Part shown: one piece after another, positions 1 to 8,945 of the stretch
Layout: every line of letters starts with the position of its first letter
Numbering within the stretch: the stretch's first letter is position 1
Origin: Sympetrum striolatum
Lineage: Eukaryota; Arthropoda; Insecta; Odonata; Libellulidae
Reading direction: 5' to 3'
DNA length: 64,000 nucleotides
Assembly (NCBI GenBank): GCA_947579665.1
Contig: OX388349.1
Coordinates: 26,630,459 to 26,694,458, forward strand
Program-made: the position numbers and the translations under genes
The notes under the pieces: model-generated
Database searches by the model: none
What the model saw: the letters and a program-made list of their open reading frames with translations, nothing else
Told to the model about the DNA's origin: nothing

Positions 1-870
1 CTCACTGCGGGAAATCTTTCAAAACTCGATACAGGAAAATTAGAGCAAGTTTGCGTCGCTTTAAGATCACCCATTCGGAAAAAAGTGTAGATAAGATACA
101 GATATATAAGAGGAGAGAAATTTATTTGAAAGATTGTTGCATTAAGCTCGTTGAATTCATTGAGCGAAGATGATGAAAGTGAAATGCCAAAATTAAAAGG
201 AAATTGGTCATTCCGTTTATATTGTATGTGAAAAAAATCGATTATTTTAGTTAAAACCTCTGAAAAACTGAAGTATATAATAATCCTCCATTGAATATCT
301 AATGACATAGCGTTATCATGTTTGAAGGGATACATTAGATATAAATAATGTATTTGATGATTCATTGACTTTATTATGTTGAAACTACCCATGCTCTTGG
401 GAACCATAACCTCGGTCTGGCCACTCGTAAACTAAACATTAGCTCACGTCCAGTGGTTCTGAAAGTTTTCCGGATATAACGATGTGAATTTAAACAGTAG
501 TGAGTGTTTCAATGTTATGTTAGAATGATTTAATGATTTAAATTCTTCCAAGATATATTCGGGTATATGCAAAAGGGATGTTAGTAGAATGAATTAATTC
601 CGTCCTCAGAAATAGGTTTTATCTCGGAAATAACAAAGATCCTACTGAGGTAGTGCCTTCATAAAACAGCCACTATGATTAATTCAGATAAAAATTGCCG
701 CTTGTAAATTTTGTGGGATCTTTTCTTGTATACTTTTTCCTCCGATTGGATCCCTTAAATTAAATCTCTCTTGAATGTGTTTTAAGCTGGGAGCATTTTA
801 TTTCACGGAAATTTAAGTATTATCGTTATATCACATTTTAATTTCTATATTATAAGTATTTATCATATAC
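1..870. other. AT-rich sequence, no gene seen
   Basis: No convincing coding region, RNA gene or repeat is visible. It is the left flank of the BEL/Pao insertion, whose 5-bp target duplication begins at 871. Confidence 0.5.
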
Positions 871-875
871 CTAGT

Positions 876-1053
876 TGTTTAGGCGAATTTTGTCTTCCCG
901 CCGGGAGTTCGCCTAGCGCAGACCTCATTTCTTTTGTTTTCATGTTTCCTGTTTTTTACCTGGCCACGAGGCAACCAGTCTCGAGCCAGACGGCGCACCG
1001 AAAAGTCGCCACTTGTAGCCTTTTGCGAAATAAAGCAAATTTTCACCTGTACA
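876..1053 (+). repeat. 5' LTR of the BEL/Pao element
   Basis: A 178-bp LTR starting TGTTTAGGCG and ending CACCTGTACA, so it has the usual TG...CA ends. The same sequence recurs at a constant offset of 6,479 bp as the 3' LTR, and I found no difference between them by eye. An AATAAA-like signal (gaaataaagc, about 1026-1035) sits near its 3' end. The 178-bp length is short for the superfamily. Confidence 0.97.
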
Positions 1054-1058
1054 AAATT

Positions 1059-1076
1059 TGGTCCTTCGGGCCGGAT
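1059..1076 (+). promoter_or_regulatory. Primer binding site candidate
   Basis: Five bases after the LTR the sequence reads TGGTCCTTCGGGCCGG. It begins with TGG, complementary to a tRNA CCA end. I cannot say which tRNA it matches. Confidence 0.5.
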
Positions 1077-1077
1077 A

Positions 1078-1315
1078 GCCATTGCTACGCCGGATCTTCG
1101 TATCTACGCTGGATATCCATTCATACGCCGGATCGTCTTTACTGCACCGGATCATCATATCTACGCTGGATACTTTCTCCACGCCGAATCTTCGTTCATA
1201 CTCAGGATCGTCTTTACCACGCCGGAACTTCCTATCTACGCGGGATATTCATTTCCACCCTGGAACTACGTTTATACTTCGAATATTCCTTTCTACGTCG
1301 GATCTTCAAATCTGA
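1078..1315 (+). repeat. Short tandem repeats in the BEL leader (about 19 bp)
   Basis: Imperfect units of the form TACGCyGGATnTyC recur about every 18-20 bp (starts near 1086, 1105 and 1124, continuing to about 1315). They lie in the untranslated leader between the primer binding site and gag. No function is apparent. The repetition accounts for the long low-complexity reading frames that cross this area. Confidence 0.75.
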
Positions 1316-1544
1316 CTGAGTTACGAAGAAGGACAAGTGGTGATTGCGGAACGTTCTGTGAGTTAAACGCGTTCTGTCTCTATTCTTCCGATCGGTCGTC
1401 TCAATTCGACGCGCCCTACGGCGCTGGACTTCGGACTCACTTTCTCTTTTTGCCTCCTCACTTCGTGGTCCCTTCTTTACCTGCTTCACTATTTACCCTC
1501 ACTTCGACCACCCCTCTCGCCATCGGCAGCGGTTCTGTCGTGTT

Positions 1545-1960
1545 GTTTTCATTTTCGAGGCTGCTCCTCATTTACTGTTATTGTTCGTCGCGACAGCTGT
1601 TCTGTCGTGTTTTCATTTTCGAGGCTGTTCCTCAATTACTGCTATTGTTCGCTCCGACAGTTCCTCTGTCGTGTATTTCATTTTCGAGGCTGTTCCTCAT
1701 TTACTCTTATCGTTCGTCGCGACAGTTCTTCTGTCGTGCATTTACTTTCGAGGCTGATCCTCGTACACCACTATTGTTCACTGCCGACATCTTCTGTCGA
1801 GCATTTACTTTCGAGGCTGATCCTCACATTCCGCTATTGTTCGCTCCACAGCTGTTCTGTTGTGGTTACATTTTCGAGGCTGTTCCTCGTATGCTGTTAC
1901 TCTTCGTCACCAATTGCGGTTCTGTCGTAATCTTTTAACTTTCGAGGCTGTTCCTCTGTA
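1545..1960 (+). repeat. 64-bp tandem repeats in the BEL leader
   Basis: Seven imperfect copies of a 63-68 bp unit containing TTTCGAGGCTGwTCCTC followed by a pyrimidine-rich part and TTCTGTCGTG. The CGAGGCTG core falls at 1556, 1620, 1685, 1749, 1812, 1875 and 1943. The array ends about 100 bases before the gag start at 2063. Its position in the genomic RNA leader suggests packaging, dimerisation or translation control, but nothing in the sequence proves this. Confidence 0.9.
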
Positions 1961-2062
1961 AGACGTTGGGTTAGTCTCTTGGACTCCTTAACTTCTCGCG
2001 CATTGTTTTGGACATCCGCTTAAATTCGCACCTCAGCACTCCTTTGTATCTTAGTGTGAATC

Positions 2063-5000
2063 ATGTCTCTAACGACGAAGCAGTTGATCGCGCAGCAGGA
2101 GCAACGGGAACGTTTGATTATCCGATTTGTTCCGAATTTGAAAAAGAAAGGAGTCGCAAATATCACAAAAGAAGCCATTGAAACGAGATTGCGCTCTCTT
2201 GAGCGTTACTGGAGCGAGTATTCCACGACGAATTTTGAGCTAGCGACGCGTGAGGACGCAATTAAGGAGACATATTTTACTGAGAGTCGGTACGAGCAGA
2301 CTCAGGAGAGTTATCATGATGCGGATGCTGAATTACGCGAGATGCTTGCGCGAATCACCGTAATACCCCTGCCCGTACCTATCCAAAGTGACGTCGATCA
2401 GGCTAACAATATCAATAATCAGTTACCGGTACAGCTTCCAAAAACAACACTCCCAACATTTTCGGGTGGTTATGCCGACTGGGAGTCGTTCTGCGATTTA
2501 TTTACGGCAATCGTAGATGCGGAGCCTCGATTTTCAGCAGCAACTAAGCTGCAATACCTTAAACTGTGTTTGAGAGATTCTGCCGCGGATTTTGTCAAGA
2601 ACATCTCGGTAACGGATGCTAATTACAAGTCAACCTGGGAGGCTCTGAAGGCTAGATACTGCAATCCGCGACTCGGTTTGCATACTTATCTTTCCATCCT
2701 GATGAATCTTCCGAAAATTATGAGGGAATCACCGTTGGAACTGCGGACTTTAGTTGACAAAACACATCAAGCGGTTCGCGCACTCGAGAATCTCGGCCGA
2801 CCAGTAGCGACATGGGATGACTGGCTTGTTTTCATCACAACTCAACGTTTGGACAAGGAGTCACGAAAGTCCTGGGAGGCGCACCTTAGTTCCAAGGACG
2901 TAGTGACCGATCCGACATTAGAGAATCAGTTGGATACTAACCCTTTTCCCAGTTTTAAGGAGCTAATGAAATTCCTGGAAGGTCGCATACGGGCGTTAGA
3001 TATGATAACTACTATTCCAGGTTCGGGTAGAGGGAGCGCCTTTTCCTCTAAATCTTTTTCGTCGGAGGCGAAGTCATTTCACGCGCAAAGGAAAACAGGA
3101 TCTCCCAAAACCGCTCGCAAGTGTGGACTCTGCCCATTGAGTCACTATTTAGCCACCTGCCCTCGCTTTACGGAAAAGACGCCCTCAGAGAGAAGAGATG
3201 AAGTTCGTCGACTGGGCGTTTGCTTTAACTGCTTGGGTCATCATCGCCTCAGGGACTGCAAGTCGGAAAAGCGATGCTTACGGTGTCGTGGGCGGCATCA
3301 CACGCTCCTGCATACGGAATTAGTGAACAACGACGCCCTTCACTCTGCTACTGATTCGGATGACAATCATCAATCAAACCAGATCGCTGCGACCTCGGGA
3401 TTGGCAGTCACCTCACTGACCGCTATGGCTGCTCCACATTATACCGTCCTTCTCGCCACAGCACGGGTAGTGGTCTTGGGACCACATGGAGTTCAAACTC
3501 AAGCTCGAGCCCTGCTGGACAATGGCTCCGAAGCATCTTTCATCACGGAGTCCTTGGCGCAACTTCTGCATCTACCTCACCAGCGAACGCACATTCCTCT
3601 GTCAGGACTCGGGGCGGCTGAGGCTGGCACTGCACTGAACTTAGTTCAACTTACACTCTCTTCTAATTACGACCAGTCGTTCCATCTCGAATGCGAGGCA
3701 TTGGTGCTGCCGCGTCTGACAAATCAACTTCCTGCGAAGGAGATAGTCGAGATGGACCTGTCTTCTTTCTCCAATTTGCAGTTGGCTGACCCACTATTTC
3801 ATCAGCCGCAGACAATTGACCTCATCCTGGGTGCTGACGTTTATGGTCAAGTTCTTCGTCAAGGGCTGCAACGATTCCCTCAACGCAAAATCATCGCCCA
3901 GAACACTACTCTTGGATGGGTCATAACGGGCTCATGTGAATCGAGTGGATCACGGCGGGCGGAGTCTTCCTCGAGTAAATCCCTGGTTTCGTTGCATTGT
4001 TCCGCTTTCCAGGATCTTGAAGATTCTCTTCAACGCTTCTGGGAAATAGAGGAAATTCCTCCTTCCACCAAGACATTACGCCCAGAAGAGGAACAATGTC
4101 TGCTGCACTTTAAAGATACTCACTCACGTGGACCGGACGGAAGGTACATCGTTCGCCTTCCGATTTCATCGGAGCTTCCTGATTCTGTGGAGGAGACACG
4201 TCGGATGGCGCTTAGGTCTCTTGCATCAACTGAGCGACGATTCATACGGAAGCCAGAGCTTGCACCTCTCTATCGTGACTTCATGAGGATGTACGATAAA
4301 CTTGGGCACATGGAAAGGGTCCCTAGTTTCGACTCTCAAGTCAAGCGGGCGTGGTACTTACCTCACCATGCAGTCATCCATCCTTCATCATTGAAACTCC
4401 GAGTTGTATTCGACGCATCACGACGTACCTCACAGCAGCACTCTTTGAATGACTTCCTTCTCCCTGGTCCTCCTTTACAAAATGACCTTGCGCTAGTACT
4501 CACCAAGTGGCGAGGTCACCGTTTTGTATTCACCGCCGATATTGTGAAGATGTTTCGGCAAATTTTAGTGCATCCAGCTGATCAGGATCTTCAAAGAATT
4601 GTCTGGAGGCCTCATCCAGATACGCCAGCAGTCGATTATCGACTCAGCACTGTGACTTACGGTACTTCCTGCGCACCGTTCTTAGCAATGCAGTCCCTTC
4701 GGCAACTCATTGAAGATGAGGGGCATCACTTCCCTCTTGGAGCTGCTTGTCTCCACAAGGATGCCTATGTAGACGACATCTTCTCCGGGGCCGATGAACT
4801 CTTCTCAGCTTTGAGGATCAAAAGCCAACTATTGAAATTGCTTGCCTGCGCCGGATTTCAACTAGATAAATGGGCCGTCAATCATCCTGCTCTGCTTTGT
4901 GAGTCATCCTCTCAGAATCGAGATATCGAGCAGGCGAAACCTATCGACTCCAAAGAGTCCGTCAAAACTCTCGGGCTTATGTGGAACCAAGCAGCTGATC

Positions 5001-5806
5001 TTTTTAGATTCAACTTTCAGGTCCAAGACGCTACCAAAATGTTCCTCACGAAAAGAACGGTACTCTCCAACATAGCACGGCTCTTCGATCCACTAGGCTG
5101 GGTAGCCCCTGTCTCCATTGTGGCAAAAATCCTTATGCAAGATGTGTGGATCTTAAAGACCGATTGGGATACGCCTCTACCTACAGATATTGTGGAACGA
5201 TGGACGACCTACTGCAATGCATTGTCTGAACTATCGGAGCTTAAAATTGATCGCTGGCTGGGAGTAACACCATCGTCACGATGTGAACTTCATGGATTCG
5301 CTGATGCGTCAGAGAGAGCCTACGCGGCGGTAGTTTATATCCGTGTCCTTAATGACGTGAACCAATGCCGGGTGTCACTACTTGCAGCCAAGTCCAAGGT
5401 GGCCCCGGTTAAAACAATCTCAATTCCCAGGTTAGAACTATGTGGAGCTGCTCTCCTCGTCCGCTTAATCAACTACCTGCGTAGAATTGACACGCTATCA
5501 GCGCTACCAGTCTTCGCCTGGTCGGATAGTCAGGTGACTCTCGCTTGGCTACGGAAACATCCCTGCTCATGGAAAACCTTCGTAGCTAATAGGGTCTCAT
5601 ATATACAGACAGAGCTGCCCTCCGCTGTTTGGCGTCATGTACCGTCTCCTCAAAATCCAGCGGACCTCCCAAGCAGGGGCTTGGATCCAGTTTCTCTTCA
5701 GAGATCATCGTTATGGTGGAGAGGACCGGATTGGCTATCATCCTCATTAGAAAACTGGCCACGACAACCAGATGCCTTGCCCACCCCCCAAGTACTCACT
5801 CTGTAG
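2063..5806 (+). CDS. BEL/Pao Gag-protease-reverse transcriptase-RNase H polyprotein (first part)
   Basis: A 1,247-residue polyprotein that would form virus-like particles and copy the element's RNA. Gag with a DUF1759-like region lies at about residues 125-270. A Cys-rich zone at about 350-420 includes the CCHC knuckle CFNCLGHHRLRDC near 387. The protease motif ALLDNGSEA has its Asp at about 486; Asn after Asp is tolerated in Pao proteases. The reverse transcriptase shows FTADIVKMF (Asp about 826) and YVDD (902-905), followed by an A17-type region. RNase H shows FADAS (Asp about 1081), IPRLELCG and WSDSQ (Asp about 1155). The ATG at 2063 is the first in-frame start after the leader repeats. 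The frame ends at TAG 5804-5806, before integrase, yet the same frame reopens three codons on, so this looks like an interrupted single polyprotein. Confidence 0.95.
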   Translation: MSLTTKQLIAQQEQRERLIIRFVPNLKKKGVANITKEAIETRLRSLERYWSEYSTTNFELATREDAIKETYFTESRYEQTQESYHDADAELREMLARITVIPLPVPIQSDVDQANNINNQLPVQLPKTTLPTFSGGYADWESFCDLFTAIVDAEPRFSAATKLQYLKLCLRDSAADFVKNISVTDANYKSTWEALKARYCNPRLGLHTYLSILMNLPKIMRESPLELRTLVDKTHQAVRALENLGRPVATWDDWLVFITTQRLDKESRKSWEAHLSSKDVVTDPTLENQLDTNPFPSFKELMKFLEGRIRALDMITTIPGSGRGSAFSSKSFSSEAKSFHAQRKTGSPKTARKCGLCPLSHYLATCPRFTEKTPSERRDEVRRLGVCFNCLGHHRLRDCKSEKRCLRCRGRHHTLLHTELVNNDALHSATDSDDNHQSNQIAATSGLAVTSLTAMAAPHYTVLLATARVVVLGPHGVQTQARALLDNGSEASFITESLAQLLHLPHQRTHIPLSGLGAAEAGTALNLVQLTLSSNYDQSFHLECEALVLPRLTNQLPAKEIVEMDLSSFSNLQLADPLFHQPQTIDLILGADVYGQVLRQGLQRFPQRKIIAQNTTLGWVITGSCESSGSRRAESSSSKSLVSLHCSAFQDLEDSLQRFWEIEEIPPSTKTLRPEEEQCLLHFKDTHSRGPDGRYIVRLPISSELPDSVEETRRMALRSLASTERRFIRKPELAPLYRDFMRMYDKLGHMERVPSFDSQVKRAWYLPHHAVIHPSSLKLRVVFDASRRTSQQHSLNDFLLPGPPLQNDLALVLTKWRGHRFVFTADIVKMFRQILVHPADQDLQRIVWRPHPDTPAVDYRLSTVTYGTSCAPFLAMQSLRQLIEDEGHHFPLGAACLHKDAYVDDIFSGADELFSALRIKSQLLKLLACAGFQLDKWAVNHPALLCESSSQNRDIEQAKPIDSKESVKTLGLMWNQAADLFRFNFQVQDATKMFLTKRTVLSNIARLFDPLGWVAPVSIVAKILMQDVWILKTDWDTPLPTDIVERWTTYCNALSELSELKIDRWLGVTPSSRCELHGFADASERAYAAVVYIRVLNDVNQCRVSLLAAKSKVAPVKTISIPRLELCGAALLVRLINYLRRIDTLSALPVFAWSDSQVTLAWLRKHPCSWKTFVANRVSYIQTELPSAVWRHVPSPQNPADLPSRGLDPVSLQRSSLWWRGPDWLSSSLENWPRQPDALPTPQVLTL

Positions 5807-5809
5807 AGG

Positions 5810-7306
5810 ATGGAAGAGGAAAATATTTTTCTCAAAAGGTTTTCCACTCTGTCTAGGCTAATCAGAGTGCTGGCATACTGCCTAAGGTTTATATCCCGAT
5901 GCAGGCGTCTACAACCTGAGGCGACTACTTTCCTCAGTACAAAGGAACTCGCTGCCGCACGCTACAAAGCCATCCAGTTGACGCAGTCATGGGCCTTCGG
6001 AGCAGAATTAAAATTATTAGGTTCAGGCAAACCGTTGTCCCGTCGTAACCCGTTGCAACGTCTGAATCCCTTCCTTGACGAAGAAGGTATTTTGCGAGTA
6101 GGAGGACGCCTGAAATACTCATTCCTTTCATTTTCTGCCAAGCACCCGCCAATCTTGCCCAAAAATTCCCACCTGAGCCAACTTATGATTGAATCTGCGC
6201 ACCTTTCCTCACTCCATGGTGGACCTACCCTTACACTCAACGTTCTACGGAACAAGGTTTGGATATTGGGCGACGGGTCACTAGTCAAAAAATTAACTCG
6301 GCAGTGTGTAAGATGTCATCGTGCAAAACCGCGCTTTGGAGCTCAACTGATGGGTGATCTTCCCGCATCGAGGACAACACCAGCGCGCCCTTTTAGTGTA
6401 GCTGGTCTCGACTATGCCGGGCCGTTCTATTTACGTACCACTAAAGGAAGAGGACATCGCTCGTACAAGGGCTATGTGGCATTGTTCGTATGCTTTGTCA
6501 CACGAGCAGTACATCTTGAAGCTGTCAGCGATCTCACCACTCAATCGTTCCTAGCAGCTTACCGGCGCTTCGTTGGTCGTCGAGGAGTGTGCAACACCCT
6601 GTACAGCGATAACGCGACGAACTTCCAAGGGGCTTTCAAGGAGCTACGCAAGATGTTTAGTGCTGCTTCTGCATTCTACGCGGAAGTTGCATCATCTCTG
6701 GCAAACGATGGAACCCATTGGTCCTTTATACCACCTGGTTCACCTCATTTCGGAGGCCTCTGGGAGGCTGGTGTAAAGTCGACCAAACATCATCTGCGCA
6801 GAGTAGTTGGTGAACACACTCTGACATTTGAGGAATTCACGACTCTTCTTATTCAGATTGAGGCCTGCCTCAATTCTCGACCTCTCTGCCCTCTTACCTC
6901 TGACCCTGATGACCTGAATGCCCTGACTCCTGCGCACTTTCTAATCGGGGAAAATTTATTTACAATTCCAGAACCCGAGTGTCCTAATGATAATAAGTTA
7001 TCTAGGTGGCAGCTGGTGCAGCGGATGCGGCTAAACTTCTGGAGAAGATGGTCCCAAGAATATCTGCACCACCTTCAACAGCGGAGTCGGTGGCGTGATC
7101 CAAGGAAAAATTTTGAAGTAGGACAGCTGGTGATCGTCCGTGACGAGCGCTACCCGCCTTCTAAGTGGCCTTTGGGCCGCATCACCAAAGTGCACCCTGG
7201 ACCTGACGGGCACGTTCGAGTCGTTACCGTCAAGATGTCGAATACGGAGCTACAGCGGCCAATAGTGCGACTCAGCCCACTGCCGATGCCGAATGCAGCT
7301 GCCTGA
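5810..7306 (+). CDS. BEL/Pao integrase part of the polyprotein (after an in-frame stop)
   Basis: A 498-residue frame in phase with the upstream polyprotein; only TAG and one sense codon separate them. It inserts the cDNA into the chromosome. An HHCC zinc-binding domain has its second Cys pair at about residues 166 and 169 (CVRCHRAKP) and an upstream His near 131. The integrase core has catalytic Asp 201 (GLDYAGPF), Asp 267 (YSDNATNF) and Glu 319 (GLWEAGVK). A C-terminal DUF5641-like domain (WQLVQRMRLNFWRRW... GQLVIVRDE) follows, as in other Pao integrases. The ATG at 5810 is probably not a natural start; in this superfamily the protein would normally arrive by cleavage of the upstream product. 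No frameshift or missing catalytic residue is visible inside this part. Confidence 0.93.
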   Translation: MEEENIFLKRFSTLSRLIRVLAYCLRFISRCRRLQPEATTFLSTKELAAARYKAIQLTQSWAFGAELKLLGSGKPLSRRNPLQRLNPFLDEEGILRVGGRLKYSFLSFSAKHPPILPKNSHLSQLMIESAHLSSLHGGPTLTLNVLRNKVWILGDGSLVKKLTRQCVRCHRAKPRFGAQLMGDLPASRTTPARPFSVAGLDYAGPFYLRTTKGRGHRSYKGYVALFVCFVTRAVHLEAVSDLTTQSFLAAYRRFVGRRGVCNTLYSDNATNFQGAFKELRKMFSAASAFYAEVASSLANDGTHWSFIPPGSPHFGGLWEAGVKSTKHHLRRVVGEHTLTFEEFTTLLIQIEACLNSRPLCPLTSDPDDLNALTPAHFLIGENLFTIPEPECPNDNKLSRWQLVQRMRLNFWRRWSQEYLHHLQQRSRWRDPRKNFEVGQLVIVRDERYPPSKWPLGRITKVHPGPDGHVRVVTVKMSNTELQRPIVRLSPLPMPNAAA

Positions 7307-7341
7307 TATCCGGAGCCTCAGACGTATTTCGTCCTCCGGAC

Positions 7342-7354
7342 GAGGCGGGCGGGA
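7342..7354 (+). promoter_or_regulatory. Polypurine tract next to the 3' LTR
   Basis: GAGGCGGGCGGGA lies directly before the 3' LTR, the expected place for the plus-strand primer. It is purine-rich with two C interruptions. Confidence 0.65.
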
Positions 7355-7532
7355 TGTTTAGGCGAATTTTGTCTTCCCGCCGGGAGTTCGCCTAGCGCAG
7401 ACCTCATTTCTTTTGTTTTCATGTTTCCTGTTTTTTACCTGGCCACGAGGCAACCAGTCTCGAGCCAGACGGCGCACCGAAAAGTCGCCACTTGTAGCCT
7501 TTTGCGAAATAAAGCAAATTTTCACCTGTACA
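7355..7532 (+). repeat. 3' LTR of the BEL/Pao element
   Basis: The second copy of the 178-bp LTR, with no mismatch to 876-1053 seen by eye. It is followed by the target duplication CTAGT at 7533-7537. Confidence 0.97.
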
Positions 7533-7537
7533 CTAGT

Positions 7538-8576
7538 TATGAATGCAAACCTTTCACAGATAGGAGTCTACAATTTTTAAAAAACGTTTAAGGTATTGAA
7601 ATTGAAATTAATTATGATTTAAACTCACTATTTAATTAATACGAATGCAATTCTTGACAGAAAAAGATCAAACTCAACATACATTTTATATATTGAATAA
7701 AATATTGATTTTTTTCCATGGGAGGTAATATGACAAATTATTTTGTAATTCATAAAGAAGGGATTCCAATATCAAAGATGCTTTATTGTTTTCTAAATAA
7801 TCAGAATTGCTATATTATCCCCCTTCTTCTACTTACGCTTTTTAATAAAAATGGCTATGTTAAATGTTTGATTGAGAAATGTAGTATTTTCCTGTTCTTT
7901 TGTTTCTTTATTCATGTTACTTTAATGTTTATCTAGTAAATACGGAAAGAATGGAAATAAAACAGGGCAATTTAAGAACATCAGGTGATATTCCTCATGG
8001 TCTTAAAGGATGACTCGCTGTATATCCCAAAATGGATGAAGATTAGTGGGGATTCGCGGGTGTTTGTCTGTGGGATGAAAGAGATTTTCAACGACAAACG
8101 CGGAGAAGGGGTTTGCTGACCTCAGCCACGCCGACATGCCTTTCTCCTATTAGGAATGTTCAAAAGAAGGGGAGGCGCACATAACTCGCTGGAGTAGTGA
8201 CAGGTTCGCCAGCGGAAGATATCCCTAATTCCCTCACTCCGGGGAATTTTGTCGCGACGTGCGAAGGAAGGATGGAATTATTACATCTGTGATTTACGGG
8301 AAATATTTCGTGAGGAATCGGACAGAATGACAGAAATGGGCACGACGTCTACTTGGGGTTTCGTCTCATATACGATGCTTCAAATACACCAGTGTTCAAA
8401 TGTATACACTCAAAATCTTGTCGAAGGTAGAGGACTTGACCTGGTGGTATTCCATGACAAAGGGAAGTGGAATAAAATATTTTTTGAACAAGAATTGAAC
8501 GACCATGGTTGCGATGGTTCATTTACAGTTCATCAGGACTGATATATAGATTTTTCATATGGATTATCTTATGGCA
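7538..8576. other. Intergenic; no recognisable gene
   Basis: AT-rich up to about 8000, then a more GC-rich patch (about 8030-8250). An open frame at 8249-8542 (97 codons) resembles nothing I recognise and has no upstream coding continuity, so I do not call it a gene. Confidence 0.4.
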
Positions 8577-8945
8577 TTAGTATTCCTCCTCCCCGAAATC
8601 GGTAGTGATACATATATCAAAAAGCTTCCGACAATATTCAAGTATTCTGTCACTAAGAGAGTTCCATCCGAGGGATTCTATCATAGCCGAAACACTGCTG
8701 CCAAATCTGAAATCTCCATTGACGAACCTTGCTGCTCTACTTTCAACCACCTTAAGATCGGAAATTAATCCTCCTTCGTGAGGATCCCAAATCGCACAGC
8801 GATACTCAATTAGAGGTCGAATCAGGGGAAAATACGCTATTTCCTTTACTTTAGATGAACATCCCCTCAGAATTCTACTTGCTAACCTTTGCATCCCATT
8901 CGCCTTTCCTATTACCCTTCGAATATGCTCTTTGAAGGAAAATAG
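8577..8945 (-). pseudogene. LINE reverse transcriptase C-terminal fragment
   Basis: On the minus strand an open frame of 105 codons (8894 down to 8577) begins MQRLASRILRGC and contains LIRPLIEYRCAIWDP, VESRAARFVNGDF and SSVSAMIESLGWNSL. This is the conserved tail after the reverse-transcriptase fingers and palm in CR1/Jockey-like non-LTR elements (pattern: RPLLEY..S.WDP... RRAARFV... SSVT.ML..LGW). The frame stays open about 40 bases upstream of the ATG, so that Met is not a true start. The catalytic YADD region is absent, so this is a 5'-truncated dead copy. A related, more decayed tail sits in both copies of segment X. Confidence 0.85.

Larger units (their letters stand above)
876..7532 (+). 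mobile_element. Full-length BEL/Pao LTR retrotransposon
   Basis: The element runs from LTR to LTR (876-1053 and 7355-7532) and is flanked by the 5-bp direct repeat CTAGT at 871-875 and 7533-7537, a duplication size typical of BEL/Pao. The order is LTR, primer-binding-site candidate, repeat-rich leader, gag, aspartic protease, reverse transcriptase, RNase H, integrase, polypurine tract and LTR. Integrase after RNase H, and a polyprotein holding gag and pol in one frame, are normal for this superfamily. The two LTRs read as identical, so the insertion is probably recent. No envelope-like ORF lies between integrase and the 3' LTR. One in-frame TAG splits the polyprotein. Confidence 0.97.

Noticed and set aside
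934..1938. 334-codon frame in the BEL leader as a separate gene
   Set aside because: It starts inside the LTR and is a translation of two tandem arrays. It has no known domain, and other frames over the same repeats are also open.
5934..6937. Minus-strand frames inside the integrase region
   Set aside because: They lie antisense to a well-supported integrase and have no motif of their own.
8249..8542. 97-codon frame
   Set aside because: No recognisable motif or neighbouring coding support; it could be chance in a GC-richer patch.
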